Part shown: positions 25,639 to 34,838 of the stretch, one piece after another
How the letters are laid out: every line of letters starts with the position of its first letter
Position numbering within the stretch: the stretch's first letter is position 1
Assembly: GCA_038146785.1 (NCBI GenBank)
Contig: JAYQSI010000016.1
Span: forward strand, 558,001 to 622,000
Length of the DNA: 64,000 nucleotides
Source of the DNA: VMDJ01 sp038146785
Lineage (GTDB): Bacteria > Pseudomonadota > Gammaproteobacteria > Chromatiales > Chromatiaceae
Direction: 5' to 3'
The notes under the pieces: model-generated
Seen by the model: only the letters and a program-made list of their open reading frames with translations
The model's database searches: none
What the model was told of the DNA's origin: nothing
Position numbers and translations under genes: made by a program

Positions 25639-26378
25639 GGATTACCGCAAACAGGGCACTTAGGATCTTTAACAAGCTTTAATGATCGCCACTGATGATA
25701 AAGACCATCAAAGACTTGAAGCTGGCCTTGTAATGATTCGCCGCAACCCGCAATCACTTTGATCGCTTCTAGTGCTTGAATGCTGCCAATAATGCCAACA
25801 AGCGGCGATATCACGCCGTTCTCGCTACAGCGCATCGGCGCTTCCACGCCTTCGCCGTAAAGGCAGTGATAACACGCTTGATCAGGTTGAGAATGAAACA
25901 CGCTGATCTGACCTTCCCAGCGAATGGCTGCGCCAGAAACAAGCGGTGTTTGATGTTGATAACACGAACGATTCACAGCGAAGCGCGTATCAAAGTTATC
26001 GCAGCAGTCGATCACGATATCGACTTCAGCAATCTTTTGATCTAACTCCTCATCGCTTAAGCGGCGATTGATCGCATGCACAACAACATCGCTATTCAAT
26101 CGCGCAAGATGGGCTTTAGCTGAAGCCACCTTATCTTGGCCAACAGTTGAGGTGTCATGCACGATCTGTCGTTGCAGATTGGTCATATCTACCTGGTCAT
26201 CATCGACAAGAGTGAGCTGGCCGAATCCTGCTGCTGTCAGATACATGGAAACCGGTGAGCCAAGACCGCCCAAGCCAATGATTAAGGCATGTGCATCACG
26301 CAATTTTTGTTGGCCTTCAATATCCAACTCAGAGAGCATGATTTGTCGGCTATAGCGGAGGAGGTCGTCGTCGTTCAT
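25635..26378 (-). CDS. moeB: MoeB/ThiF-family adenylyltransferase
   Basis: 247 aa E1-like enzyme that adenylates the C-terminus of MoaD or ThiS. Visible: RYSRQIML, nucleotide loop IIGLGGLGSPVSMYL, the Arg-finger region RQIVHDTSTVGQDK, and zinc-binding pairs CYHC and CPVC. It sits beside prmC, as often seen in gammaproteobacteria. Whether it serves molybdopterin, thiamine or both cannot be decided here, since neither moaD nor thiS is in the window. Confidence 0.9.
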   Translation of the reverse strand: MNDDDLLRYSRQIMLSELDIEGQQKLRDAHALIIGLGGLGSPVSMYLTAAGFGQLTLVDDDQVDMTNLQRQIVHDTSTVGQDKVASAKAHLARLNSDVVVHAINRRLSDEELDQKIAEVDIVIDCCDNFDTRFAVNRSCYQHQTPLVSGAAIRWEGQISVFHSQPDQACYHCLYGEGVEAPMRCSENGVISPLVGIIGSIQALEAIKVIAGCGESLQGQLQVFDGLYHQWRSLKLVKDPKCPVCGNP

Positions 26379-26408
26379 TCCCTAAGTGTACTTCAGGGAT
26401 GCAAAGTC

Positions 26409-26819
26409 TTATAGATAGCGACGCCAGTGAGAGGGGCGAGCATCTTTACAGCCATGCTCACGTTGTTGGTATTGCTTCACAAACAGCTTAGAGGCGCAGT
26501 TGCTTTCTCCGCGGCCACAGCCAAGATTGCGGCGCTGATTTTCTTCGGTGTAGTGAATCAAGGCGCGACGCATGCGTTGCAGCAAGCTGTTATCGAGATG
26601 AAAGCCACGATCGACAAGCAGGGCCTCAATCGCTTCTAAGGTGACGCTATCTAAGGAGTAATAAACGGTGATCTGATGATCATTGCTGTGTTCGACATGA
26701 TCGATGCCATCCAAACCTTCAAGCAAAGCAGAGGCAGTACCGGCTTGGTTTTCATCCGGGTGCAGTACGCAAAAAGAAATATCGCGTTTTCGGTTTAGAT
26801 TGTCGGGTTTGTGCAACAT
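26409..26819 (-). CDS. Small conserved-looking protein, unknown function
   Basis: 136 aa from ATG at 26819. The first half (about 14-75) has the beta-alpha-beta-beta-alpha-beta rhythm of a heavy-metal-associated (HMA) ferredoxin fold, but lacks the metal-binding CxxC. The second half is basic and carries Cys residues (GCGRGESNC, then GC near the end) and finishes RPSHWRRYL. The Cys spacing could bind metal; that is inference. It is encoded between prmC and moeB on the same strand and may be cotranscribed with them. I do not recognise a named family. A start at 26867 would add 16 residues without a better ribosome-binding site. Confidence 0.6.
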   Translation of the reverse strand: MLHKPDNLNRKRDISFCVLHPDENQAGTASALLEGLDGIDHVEHSNDHQITVYYSLDSVTLEAIEALLVDRGFHLDNSLLQRMRRALIHYTEENQRRNLGCGRGESNCASKLFVKQYQQREHGCKDARPSHWRRYL

Positions 26820-26870
26820 TGTGCCTCCCGAAAGTCGACTATTTGAGTGTCGACCTCGAATACCCATGGG

Positions 26871-27704
26871 TCAAGTAGGTATTTTCCCTAGGGTGACTCG
26901 GTCACGGTCCTCAATGTCCTGATGCGTTTCGATGTCTATGTAGCCAGCTTTTGCCATCAAGCTACGAACTGCTTCGGCTTGTTGATAGCCATGCTCCAAC
27001 AACAGGTAGCCGTCTTTTTTAAGGTGCTTGAGTGCTTGTTGAACGAGTCGTCGAATATCATCCAATCCATCTTGGCCTGAAGCGAGCGCGCCGGCTGGTT
27101 CAAAGCGAAGGTCACCTTGTTGCAGATGAGGATCATCCGATTCGATATACGGTGGGTTACTGATCACTAAGTCGTAACGATCGTTGATCGCATCAAACCA
27201 AGCAGATTCTTTAAAGCTCACTGCCAGCTCAAGCGTCGTAGCGTTTTCTTTGGCCACGGCTAAAGTCTTTGGATTGATGTCAGTGGCGGTAATGCGCCAG
27301 CTGGGGCATTCATTCGCGAGCGATAAAGCTATCGCGCCGGTGCCTGTGCCAAGGTCGATTACATCACAGGGCTTTTCGACATTCTTTAAGGTGAGTGCGG
27401 TCTCAACTAACAACTCGGTGTCCGCACGTGGAATTAAGGTATCGGGTGTGACTTTTAAGCGCAGTGACCAAAAGTCGCGGTAGCCGGTGATATAGGCTAT
27501 CGGCGTGCCGCTTTTACGTTCTTCAATGAGTGCATTGAAAGCAGTCAGTGTTGCGCCATCGAGCGCTTTATCTGGCCATGTAAATAACCAGGTGCGAGAA
27601 ACGTTCAGTGCATAGGCGAGCAGAACTTGGCTATCGAGTCGCGCATCATCAGATTCGCTGAGTTGCTCCGTTGCCCAGTCGAGTGCTTCGCTAACAGTGC
27701 TCAT
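26871..27704 (-). CDS. prmC: Release factor glutamine methyltransferase PrmC
   Basis: 277 aa. Methylates the GGQ glutamine of release factors. The N-terminal helical domain is followed by RDFWSLRLKVTPDTLIPRADTELLVE, SAM motif VIDLGTGTGAIALSLA and catalytic VISNPPYIE. Overlaps its substrate gene prfA by 4 bp. Confidence 0.97.
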   Translation of the reverse strand: MSTVSEALDWATEQLSESDDARLDSQVLLAYALNVSRTWLFTWPDKALDGATLTAFNALIEERKSGTPIAYITGYRDFWSLRLKVTPDTLIPRADTELLVETALTLKNVEKPCDVIDLGTGTGAIALSLANECPSWRITATDINPKTLAVAKENATTLELAVSFKESAWFDAINDRYDLVISNPPYIESDDPHLQQGDLRFEPAGALASGQDGLDDIRRLVQQALKHLKKDGYLLLEHGYQQAEAVRSLMAKAGYIDIETHQDIEDRDRVTLGKIPT

Positions 27705-28783
27705 GAATTCTCATTCAGTGAGGCGAGCAGCTCAGCTTGATACTCATGCATCAGTGGCTCAACAACTTGGTCAGCATGTCCCATCAAGATTTCATCTAAC
27801 TTATATAACGTGAGATTGATGCGATGGTCGGTCACGCGATTCTGCGGAAAGTTATACGTACGAATACGTTCTGAGCGATCACCGCTGCCAACTTGTAACT
27901 TGCGAGCTGCTGATTCAGCTTGATGCACCTCGGCATCTGCAGCTGCTTTGAGTTTTGAAGCTAATAGCGACATCGCACGCGCTTTGTTCTTGTGTTGTGA
28001 GCGTTCATCTTGGCACTCCACAACCACGCCGGTTGGTAGGTGAGTCAAGCGTACCGCTGAGTCGGTCTTATTAACGTGCTGACCACCAGCGCCAGAGGCA
28101 CGATAGGTATCGATGCGCAGATCTGCCGCATTGATTTCAATCTCGGCTGCTTCATCGGCTTCAGGCAGAATCGCAACTGTACAGGCCGAGGTATGTACAC
28201 GACCTTGTGATTCAGTTTCGGGTACACGTTGCACGCGATGCGCGCCTGATTCAAATTTCAGATGCGAATAAACACCTTGGCCAATGATGCGCGCGACGAC
28301 TTCTTTATAACCGCCGTGCTCACCAACGCTCTCGCTAATGATTTCAGTACGCCAACCTTTGATCTCGGCATAACGACTGTACATGCGCAGCAAGTCACCA
28401 GAGAACAGTGCCGCTTCTGCACCACCGGTACCGGCGCGAACCTCTAAGAAGATATTTTTCTCGTCATTAGGGTCTTTCGGCAGCAGTAACTTTTGAAGCT
28501 CAGGTAACAGGTTCTCGAGATTCTCTTTCGCTTCATCAAGACTTTCTTCAGCGAGCTCTGCCATCTCAGGGTCAGACATCATCTCTTCAGCGGCTTCGAT
28601 TTCTTGCTCGTAGCCAACATACTTTTGATACGTCGACACAATAGGATCGAGCTGAGCATACTCTTGGCTCAATGATCGGAATTGATTGTTGTCGTTCTGG
28701 GTTTCGGGTTCTGCGAGCAACGCAGTGATTTCACCGAAGCGCTCCGAGATCGTCTCGAGCTTGCGACGAATACTGTCTTTCAT
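27701..28783 (-). CDS. prfA: Peptide chain release factor 1
   Basis: 360 aa, the E. coli length. Reads UAA and UAG. The stop-codon recognition PxT motif is P188-E-T190, and the GGQ catalytic motif is at 233-235, followed by HVNKTDSAVRLTH. It lies 8 bp downstream of hemA, and the hemA-prfA-prmC order is classic. Confidence 0.98.
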   Translation of the reverse strand: MKDSIRRKLETISERFGEITALLAEPETQNDNNQFRSLSQEYAQLDPIVSTYQKYVGYEQEIEAAEEMMSDPEMAELAEESLDEAKENLENLLPELQKLLLPKDPNDEKNIFLEVRAGTGGAEAALFSGDLLRMYSRYAEIKGWRTEIISESVGEHGGYKEVVARIIGQGVYSHLKFESGAHRVQRVPETESQGRVHTSACTVAILPEADEAAEIEINAADLRIDTYRASGAGGQHVNKTDSAVRLTHLPTGVVVECQDERSQHKNKARAMSLLASKLKAAADAEVHQAESAARKLQVGSGDRSERIRTYNFPQNRVTDHRINLTLYKLDEILMGHADQVVEPLMHEYQAELLASLNENS

Positions 28784-28791
28784 GATGGAAG

Positions 28792-30060
28792 CTAATCTGA
28801 TTTTTTATTGGCAGGGAGTTGGAACAACGTCGAAGCTGCTTCCAAAATGTCATGCTGACCTGCGCTGCCAGCGGCACGAAGTTGCTGGCAAGGTGCATGA
28901 AGCAAACGATTGGTTAAGGTGTGAGCAAGATATTGCGCTGCCTCTTCAGGGTCTTTACCTGACTCCAACATACGCAATGTTTTTTCGAGTACTTCATCAC
29001 GCGCAGCTTCTGCGGTTGAACGGAAGTCCTGAATCAAATCAATCGCATCAAGTGAGCCTAACCAATCACGGAACTCACCGACTTGAAAACCAATGATCTC
29101 GCGCGCTTGTTCAGCCGCTTCTTGGCGAGACTTTAAATTCTCTTGAATAACTTCTTGCAGGTCATCAACCGTGTAGAGGTAAACGTCACGCAAGTTGCTC
29201 ACTTCAGGCTCGATGTCACGTGGTACCGCGATATCCACCATGAAGATCGGTTTATTGCGACGTGCCTTCAATGCGCGCTCAACCGTACCTTTACCTAAGA
29301 TCGGTAGTGGGCTAGCGGTTGATGCAATCACGATGTCTGCTTTAGGTAACTGGGTAGATAGCTCAGTAATCGATGCTGGTGTTGCACCAAACTGCTCAGC
29401 TAGATCTTTTGCGCGCGACACTGTGCGGTTCGCAATGATCAGATGGCCAATGCCGAGTTGATGCAAATGACGTGCAGCAAGCTCAACAGTTTCGCCAGCA
29501 CCAATCAGTAACGCAGTTTGTTTTGATAGATCGGTAAAGATCTGACGCGCCAAGCTAACCGCAGCAAAAGCGACAGAGACTGGGCTATCGCCAATCGCGG
29601 TATCCGTGCGCACTTGTTTGGCGGTGTTAAACGCATGTTGGAACAAACGCTCAAGAATCTTGCCGGTGTGACCTGCGGTTGATGCGGTGTGATACGAGTC
29701 TTTAACTTGGCCAAGAATTTGTGGCTCACCCAAGATCAACGAATCCAAACCACTTGATACACAAAGCAAGTGCGATACCGCATCATCATCTAAGTGTTGA
29801 TAGAGGTAGTTAGAGATATCGCTTAAGGCGAGACCATGAAAATCACCCATCCATTCACGAACACCTTGAATCGCATCCTCTTCCGCAGAGCAATACAACT
29901 CGGTGCGGTTGCAGGTCGATAGGATGACAGCTTCGTGTACGCCAGGCTGTTCGCGCAAGCTGCGAAGAGCGCCCACCACGATGTCTGGGCCAAATGTCAG
30001 GCGCTCGCGGATCGCAACAGGTGCGGTCTTATGATTGAGGCCAACGGCAAACAAAGACAT
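28792..30060 (-). CDS. hemA: Glutamyl-tRNA reductase
   Basis: 422 aa from ATG at 30060 (MSLFAVGLNHKTAPV), the canonical start; a further upstream in-frame codon adds seven unrelated residues. First committed enzyme of C5-pathway tetrapyrrole synthesis. Catalytic Cys50 in ILSTCNRTE, then an NADPH domain (LLIGAGETVELAARHL) and a helical dimerisation domain. Divergent from the TPR lipoprotein gene. Confidence 0.97.
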   Translation of the reverse strand: MSLFAVGLNHKTAPVAIRERLTFGPDIVVGALRSLREQPGVHEAVILSTCNRTELYCSAEEDAIQGVREWMGDFHGLALSDISNYLYQHLDDDAVSHLLCVSSGLDSLILGEPQILGQVKDSYHTASTAGHTGKILERLFQHAFNTAKQVRTDTAIGDSPVSVAFAAVSLARQIFTDLSKQTALLIGAGETVELAARHLHQLGIGHLIIANRTVSRAKDLAEQFGATPASITELSTQLPKADIVIASTASPLPILGKGTVERALKARRNKPIFMVDIAVPRDIEPEVSNLRDVYLYTVDDLQEVIQENLKSRQEAAEQAREIIGFQVGEFRDWLGSLDAIDLIQDFRSTAEAARDEVLEKTLRMLESGKDPEEAAQYLAHTLTNRLLHAPCQQLRAAGSAGQHDILEAASTLFQLPANKKSD

Positions 30061-30222
30061 CTTAAATACAGCTCCACGCACAGGCGATGGGTCGAAAAGG
30101 GCGGAAATTTTGATTTATCAAAGGCTTGAATGCAAGTTTGGCATAAGCTGTTCAGCTCATCCACGCTTGTTTTTAAGGCAATTCATGCTGCTAGGCGCAG
30201 GGTGATCAGCTACTCTATAGCG

Positions 30223-31939
30223 GTGAAGTTAATCCCCATTTTTTCTGTTGTTCTCGGTGCGTCTTATTTGCTCAGCGCATGCCAAAGCGTGCCTGAGAAA
30301 ACGGTTGTGGCAGATGCCCCGGTTTTTGCCGAGCCTGAGCGAGCCGAGCTCGTTTTCACTGGTGAGACTCTATATGACGCCTTGGTCGCTGAGGTGGGCG
30401 CACGACAGGGATTCTTTGACGAATCTTTGCCTAAGTACCAAACGCTAAGTACAACCTTTGACGAGCCTCACTTTGCCGAGCGAGCTGCGCGTATTGCGAC
30501 CTTTAAAAGCCGCTGGCCTGAAGCGCTCAGTTCAGCCAAACGTTGGGTCGAGTTGGCGCCGAATCATGTTCAAGCACGTCAGTTATTGGGCACCTTGCAT
30601 GTGAGAGAAGGTAATGCCGAGTTAGCGGTGCCTCAATTTGATGCGATGGTGAAGTTGCTCAATGCCAAGCAAGAAGATGGTTTGTTAGCGATGGTTGCAG
30701 CGCTGAATGGTGAGAAAGATGCAGCAGCACTTCAGGTCATTCAGTCAGGTAGCTAAAAATTATCCGGCAACCAGTGCGGCTTTATATGCGCTTGGATTGG
30801 CGCATGTCTCGCACCGTGACTATCAAGCTGCAGAAAATTATTTACAGCAAGCTATTGATCAAGACCCTGATGCGAATGAAGCGCGTGTGTTGTTAGCGCG
30901 CGTACTTGGCGCAACCGATCGCAAACAGCAAGCGGAAGTGATCGTAAAAGCCGGTCTTAAGCGTGATGCAAATAATGTGTCGCTACAGCTCAGTTATGCG
31001 CGACTGCTCATTTCGCAAGAACGCTTTGATGAATCGTTAGAAGCTTTTGGTAAAGCGCATGAGATGGCGCCAGGTCGAGCTGATGTGACATATGCCTATG
31101 CCATGCTCGCGACACAAGAGAGCAAGTGGCCCTTGGCGCAAACACTTTGGCAGACCTTGCGAAACGATCCAAAGCATCAACACGAAGCAACGTTCTTTCT
31201 AGCGCAAATCGAAGAACAGCTAGGCAACGATGATCTTGCCGCAGGCTTGTACCGAGCAGTGGGTAAAGGTGAGCATCAAACCGATGCCTTATTACGTTTA
31301 AGTGTGGTGTTGCTGCGACAAGAGAAAGGTGATGAGGCGCTGAAGGTGTTGGCTGAGCTACGTCAAAAGCTCTCACCTGTACCGGCACGTTTATTTAACG
31401 CCGAAGCGCAAATCATGCGTCAGTTAGATAAAGCTGCAGATGAGATCGAGGCGGTGTATCTACAGGGTTTAGAGCAGCACCCAACCAACAAAGATTTGTT
31501 GTTTAACTATGGTCTGTTTATCAGCGATTCAGATGACGTTGAAAAAATGGATCGCACCTTCAAAAAGTTACTCGATCTCTATCCCGGCGATCCCGATGCG
31601 CTCAACGGATGGGGCTACTCACTTGTAGTTAAAGGTATTCGACTGCAAGAAGCGCGTACCTATATCGAAGAAGCGGTAAAGCAATCACCGGAGAATCCAG
31701 CGATCGTCGATAGCATGGGATGGGTGACCTATAAGTTAGGTGATCCTGAAGCAGCACTGCCATGGCTAGAAAAGGCGTACAAGATTGCTGCTGATGGTGA
31801 GATCGGTGCGCACATTGTTGAGGTGCTCGCGGAGCTTGGGCGTTTAGATGAGGCCAAAACCTTTTATGCCAAAGTGGTCGCCGAGTTCCCTGATCACGAG
31901 CTAGTTAAAGCCATCGGTCAGAAGTTGTGGCCTCAATGA
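30223..31939 (+). pseudogene. TPR-repeat lipoprotein, frameshifted
   Basis: One gene split into two frames. The 5' part encodes a lipoprotein signal (MKLIPIFSVVLGASYLLSAC from GTG 30223; an ATG at 30130 is the alternative) and a few TPR units. After an extra base in CAGTCAG (about 30741-30748) the frame hits TAA at 30754. Coding continues without loss in the next frame (QVAKNYPATSAALYALG) to TGA at 31939, with about ten more TPR units. Removing one T restores one lipoprotein of about 571 residues. The family sits between hemA and lolB/ispE in Pseudomonas-type genomes; its role is unclear. The stop overlaps the ispE start as ATGA. Confidence 0.82.
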
Positions 31940-32784
31940 GTGATTGGTCTAACGGCTGGCCGGCGCCAGCTAAGCTCAACCTGTTATTACGCATCACCGG
32001 TCGTCGCGATGATGGTTATCACCTCTTACAAACCGTGTTTCAGTTTGTACAGCAAGCCGACCTGATTGATTTTCGTGTGCGAGACGATGGCGAGATTCAT
32101 CGAGTCACCGAGCTCGAGGGCGTGCCCGCAGAAAGTGACTTAGTGGTTAAAGCAGCTCGATTACTTCAGCAAAGAGCTCAGTCCAGTAAAGGCGTAGACA
32201 TCCGTGTGCACAAACAACTGCCAATGGGTGGTGGTTTGGGTGGTGGTAGCTCAGATGCCGCCACGGTGCTGCTTGCGCTTAACCATCTCTGGGGCTGTGG
32301 CCTATCTAATGATGAGCTTGCGCAGCTCGGTTTGCAGCTGGGGGCGGATGTGCCGGTCTTTGTGCAAGGTCAGGCGACCTGGGCTGAGGGTGTGGGGGAG
32401 AAATTCACCCCGATTGAGCTGCCTGAGCCGTGGTATCTGGTGCTCGTGCCAGCGGTATCTATTTCAACCGCCGAAGTTTTTTCCCATCCTGATTTGACAA
32501 GGGATTCCTCGCAAATCACAATACGCGCCTTTCTTAACGGCGAACGGTCAAATGATTGCCTGAACGTGGTTAAGAAGACGTCACCAGAGGTGTCTCAAGC
32601 TATTGATTGGCTTGATAATTTCTCTGAAGCGCGACTCACCGGAACCGGCGCCTGTATCTTCGCCGAATTCGACTCTGAGGATGCTGCTCGAGAGGTTTGG
32701 CAGAAATTGCCAAAAAATCTCACCGGTTTCGTCACAAAAGGCTGCAATGTCTCTCCTTTAATGGAGCGTCTGGCCAACAGTTAA
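31936..32784 (+). CDS. ispE: 4-diphosphocytidyl-2-C-methyl-D-erythritol kinase
   Basis: 282-aa GHMP kinase of the MEP isoprenoid pathway. APAKLNLLLRITGRRDDGYHLLQTVFQ at the N-terminus and the ATP loop PMGGGLGGGSSDAATVL at about 98-114 are diagnostic. The ATG at 31936 overlaps the stop of the TPR gene, so the two are coupled. In Pseudomonas-type and enteric genomes lolB normally lies immediately upstream of ispE; here it does not. Confidence 0.97.
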   Translation: MSDWSNGWPAPAKLNLLLRITGRRDDGYHLLQTVFQFVQQADLIDFRVRDDGEIHRVTELEGVPAESDLVVKAARLLQQRAQSSKGVDIRVHKQLPMGGGLGGGSSDAATVLLALNHLWGCGLSNDELAQLGLQLGADVPVFVQGQATWAEGVGEKFTPIELPEPWYLVLVPAVSISTAEVFSHPDLTRDSSQITIRAFLNGERSNDCLNVVKKTSPEVSQAIDWLDNFSEARLTGTGACIFAEFDSEDAAREVWQKLPKNLTGFVTKGCNVSPLMERLANS

Positions 32785-32785
32785 T

Positions 32786-32860
32786 TGGGGTGTCGCCAAG
32801 CGGTAAGGCATCGGACTTTGACTCCGACATTCGTAGGTTCGAATCCTGCCACCCCAGCCA
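32786..32860 (+). tRNA. tRNA-Gln(TTG)
   Basis: 75 nt including encoded CCA. Acceptor TGGGGTG/CACCCCA, anticodon arm with loop ACTTTGACT giving TTG, and T loop GGTTCGAATCC. It starts right at the ispE stop codon and precedes prs, the conserved gammaproteobacterial position. Confidence 0.97.
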
Positions 32861-32867
32861 TAATTGA

Positions 32868-33047
32868 ACTGCGAAAGCAGTCACCGAATTGGGACGACTC
32901 AAAAAGTCGTAGCGCAGCGCGCTTTAATAGCGCGACCTTGCAGCGCCGATGTGATCCATCGTTAGCGCGCAGAGAACTGCCTCCCTCATTCTTTGGCAAG
33001 AAGCTGTGAAAACAGTGGATGGAAGTCGCCATTGGCGGCTTTTTTTA
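32868..33047 (+). ncRNA. Hairpin-rich untranslated stretch between tRNA-Gln and prs
   Basis: No coding gene is credible here. In order I see perfect hairpins ACTGC-GAAA-GCAGT (32868-32881), ACGACT/AGTCGT (32894-32910), CGCGCT/AGCGCG (32918-32934), CGATG/CATCG inside GCGC/GCGC (32943-32968), GCAG-AGAA-CTGC (32969-32980) and CTGT-GAAA-ACAG (33004-33015), then a GC stem with a T7 run (33024-33047) that looks like a terminator. It may be a small RNA cut from the tRNA-Gln transcript, or a structured leader or attenuator of prs. It is unlike any riboswitch class I know. Confidence 0.45.
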
Positions 33048-33072
33048 TCTGTGAACCACACGGGAGAAAGAC

Positions 33073-34026
33073 ATGCCTGCTACCGGCATGATGGTGTTTT
33101 CGGGTAATGCTCACCCGGAGCTATCGAGCGAGATCGCTGAGTATCTCGGACTTCCTTTGGGCAAAGCTGTCGTTGGCCAGTTCAGTGACGGCGAAAGCAT
33201 GGTTGAGATCCAAGAGAACGTGCGCGGACGCGACGTTTTTGTGGTGCAACCCACTTCAGAGCCAACCAATGACAATTTGATGGAATTGTTGGTGATGATC
33301 GACGCACTGCGTTGGGCATCAGCAGGCCGTATCACAGCGGTTATTCCTTACTTCGGTTATGCGCGCCAAGATCGTCGACCACGATCAGCACGTGTACCTA
33401 TCACTGCTCGACTGGCTGCGAAAATGATCGGCGCCGCGGGTTGTGACCGTGTGCTGACCATGGATCTGCACGCAGACCAAATTCAGGGATTCTTTGATAT
33501 CCCCGTGGACAACGTCTACGCCTCACCTATTTTATTGGGTGATATCTGGCGCCAGCGTTACGACGACCTGATGGTTGTCTCGCCGGACGTGGGTGGTGTG
33601 GTTCGTGCACGTGCAATCGCTAAGCGATTGGATGATGCGGAACTGGCGATCATCGACAAACGTCGTCCTAAAGCGAATGTCGCTCAGGTCATGAACATCA
33701 TCGGTGATGTTGAAGGCCGCAGTTGTGTCTTGGTAGACGACATGGTCGATACCGCAGGTACTTTGTGTAAAGCGGCAGCTGCATTAAAGAAACATGGCGC
33801 TAAGAAGGTTGTGGCCTACTCAACACACGCAGTGTTGTCAGGTCCTGCGATCGAAAACATCAACAACTCAGAGCTCGATGAGCTGGTTGTTGCTGGCACG
33901 ATCCCGCTTAAGCCAAATGCGAAGGACTGCACAAAAATACGTCAGTTATCGATTGCCGGCTTGCTCGCTGAGACGATGCGCCGCATCAGTAACGAAGAAT
34001 CGGTTAGCTCCTTATTCATTGACTAA
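33073..34026 (+). CDS. prs: Ribose-phosphate pyrophosphokinase
   Basis: 317 aa. Makes PRPP from ribose 5-phosphate and ATP. The flexible-loop segment YFGYARQDRRPRSARVPITA, the divalent metal site TMDLHADQIQGFF and the PRPP-binding signature VLVDDMVDTAGTL are present. The start has a GGGAGAAAG Shine-Dalgarno. It is preceded by a terminator-like hairpin about 25 bp upstream. Confidence 0.98.
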   Translation: MPATGMMVFSGNAHPELSSEIAEYLGLPLGKAVVGQFSDGESMVEIQENVRGRDVFVVQPTSEPTNDNLMELLVMIDALRWASAGRITAVIPYFGYARQDRRPRSARVPITARLAAKMIGAAGCDRVLTMDLHADQIQGFFDIPVDNVYASPILLGDIWRQRYDDLMVVSPDVGGVVRARAIAKRLDDAELAIIDKRRPKANVAQVMNIIGDVEGRSCVLVDDMVDTAGTLCKAAAALKKHGAKKVVAYSTHAVLSGPAIENINNSELDELVVAGTIPLKPNAKDCTKIRQLSIAGLLAETMRRISNEESVSSLFID

Positions 34027-34063
34027 GGTCTAGCCACAACCGCGAGTTCGCTCGCATTAGAGG

Positions 34064-34107
34064 CCTCTCTCATCACGTCTGGTCGAGGACGAGAGAGGTT
34101 TTGTTTT
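34064..34107 (+). terminator. Terminator between prs and rplY
   Basis: An 8-bp stem CCTCTCTC/GAGAGAGG with a 19-nt loop is followed by TTTTGTTTTA. The large loop makes it a moderate rather than strong candidate. Confidence 0.6.
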
Positions 34108-34128
34108 ATCAACAATTGGAGTTGAGTT

Positions 34129-34775
34129 ATGAAAGAAAACTTTGAAATCGTAGCCACAACTCGTGACGTACAAGGTAAAGGTTCGAGCCGCCGCCTACGT
34201 CATGAGGGTCAGGTTCCAGGCATCATCTACGGTGGTGACGCTGAGCCAACTATGTTCGCTACAGCCAAAATGAGCTGTTGCTGCACTTGGAGCACGAGTC
34301 GTTCTACACCCACATTCTGACTTTGAAGTTGGACGGTAAAGAAGAGACTGTTGTACTGAAGGATTTGCAGCGTCACCCAGCTAAGCCATTCATCCTGCAC
34401 TTGGACCTGCTTCGCGTATCGAAGAAAGACAAGATCAAGATGACTGTACCTTTCCACTTCGTTAACGAAGAGACGTGTCACGGTATCAAGATGCAAGGTG
34501 GTGCAGCATCTCACTTGATGAACGACGTTGAAATCATCTGTGCAGCGCAAGACCTGCCTGAGTTCATCGAAGTTGATATGGCTAACTTGGAAATGGATCA
34601 AACCATTCACCTATCAGAAGTTAAATTGCCTAAAGGCGTTGAGATCGTTGCACTGACCCACGGTGAAGAGCACGACACTGGCGTTGTATCTATTCACAAG
34701 CCTAAGGTTCAGGCAGTTGAAGAAGATGCACCTGCAGCAGAAGGTGATGCTGAAGAAGAGAAGAAAGAAGACTAA
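34129..34775 (+). pseudogene. rplY: 50S ribosomal protein L25 (long CTC type), frameshifted
   Basis: L25/TL5 binds 5S rRNA. The N-terminal domain reads normally to MFATAK, then the frame is lost at the A-run 34267-34270. Adding one A gives AKNELLLHLEHESFYTHIL, which joins the second frame through the conserved QRHPAKPFILHLDLLRV and the CTC-type C-terminal domain, ending in an acidic tail rich in Glu, Ala and Asp. Restored length is about 215 aa, right for this subfamily. A one-base loss in a homopolymer is typical of sequencing error. rplY is dispensable in E. coli, so true loss is not excluded. Confidence 0.85.
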
Positions 34776-34793
34776 TCTTCTTGTTCTCAAGCT

Positions 34794-34828
34794 AAAAACG
34801 GCGGCCTTGTGCCGCCGTTTTTGTTTTA
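34794..34828 (+). terminator. Terminator after rplY
   Basis: Stem CGGCGGC/GCCGCCG with A5 before and TTTTTGTTTT after. It lies 11 bp before pth, so pth may depend on read-through or an undetected promoter. Confidence 0.85.
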
Positions 34829-34838
34829 GGATATCGAC

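Noticed and set aside
30735..30760. Programmed ribosomal frameshift in the TPR lipoprotein
   Set aside because: No slippery heptamer or downstream pseudoknot is seen, and similar one-base breaks occur in nearby unrelated genes.
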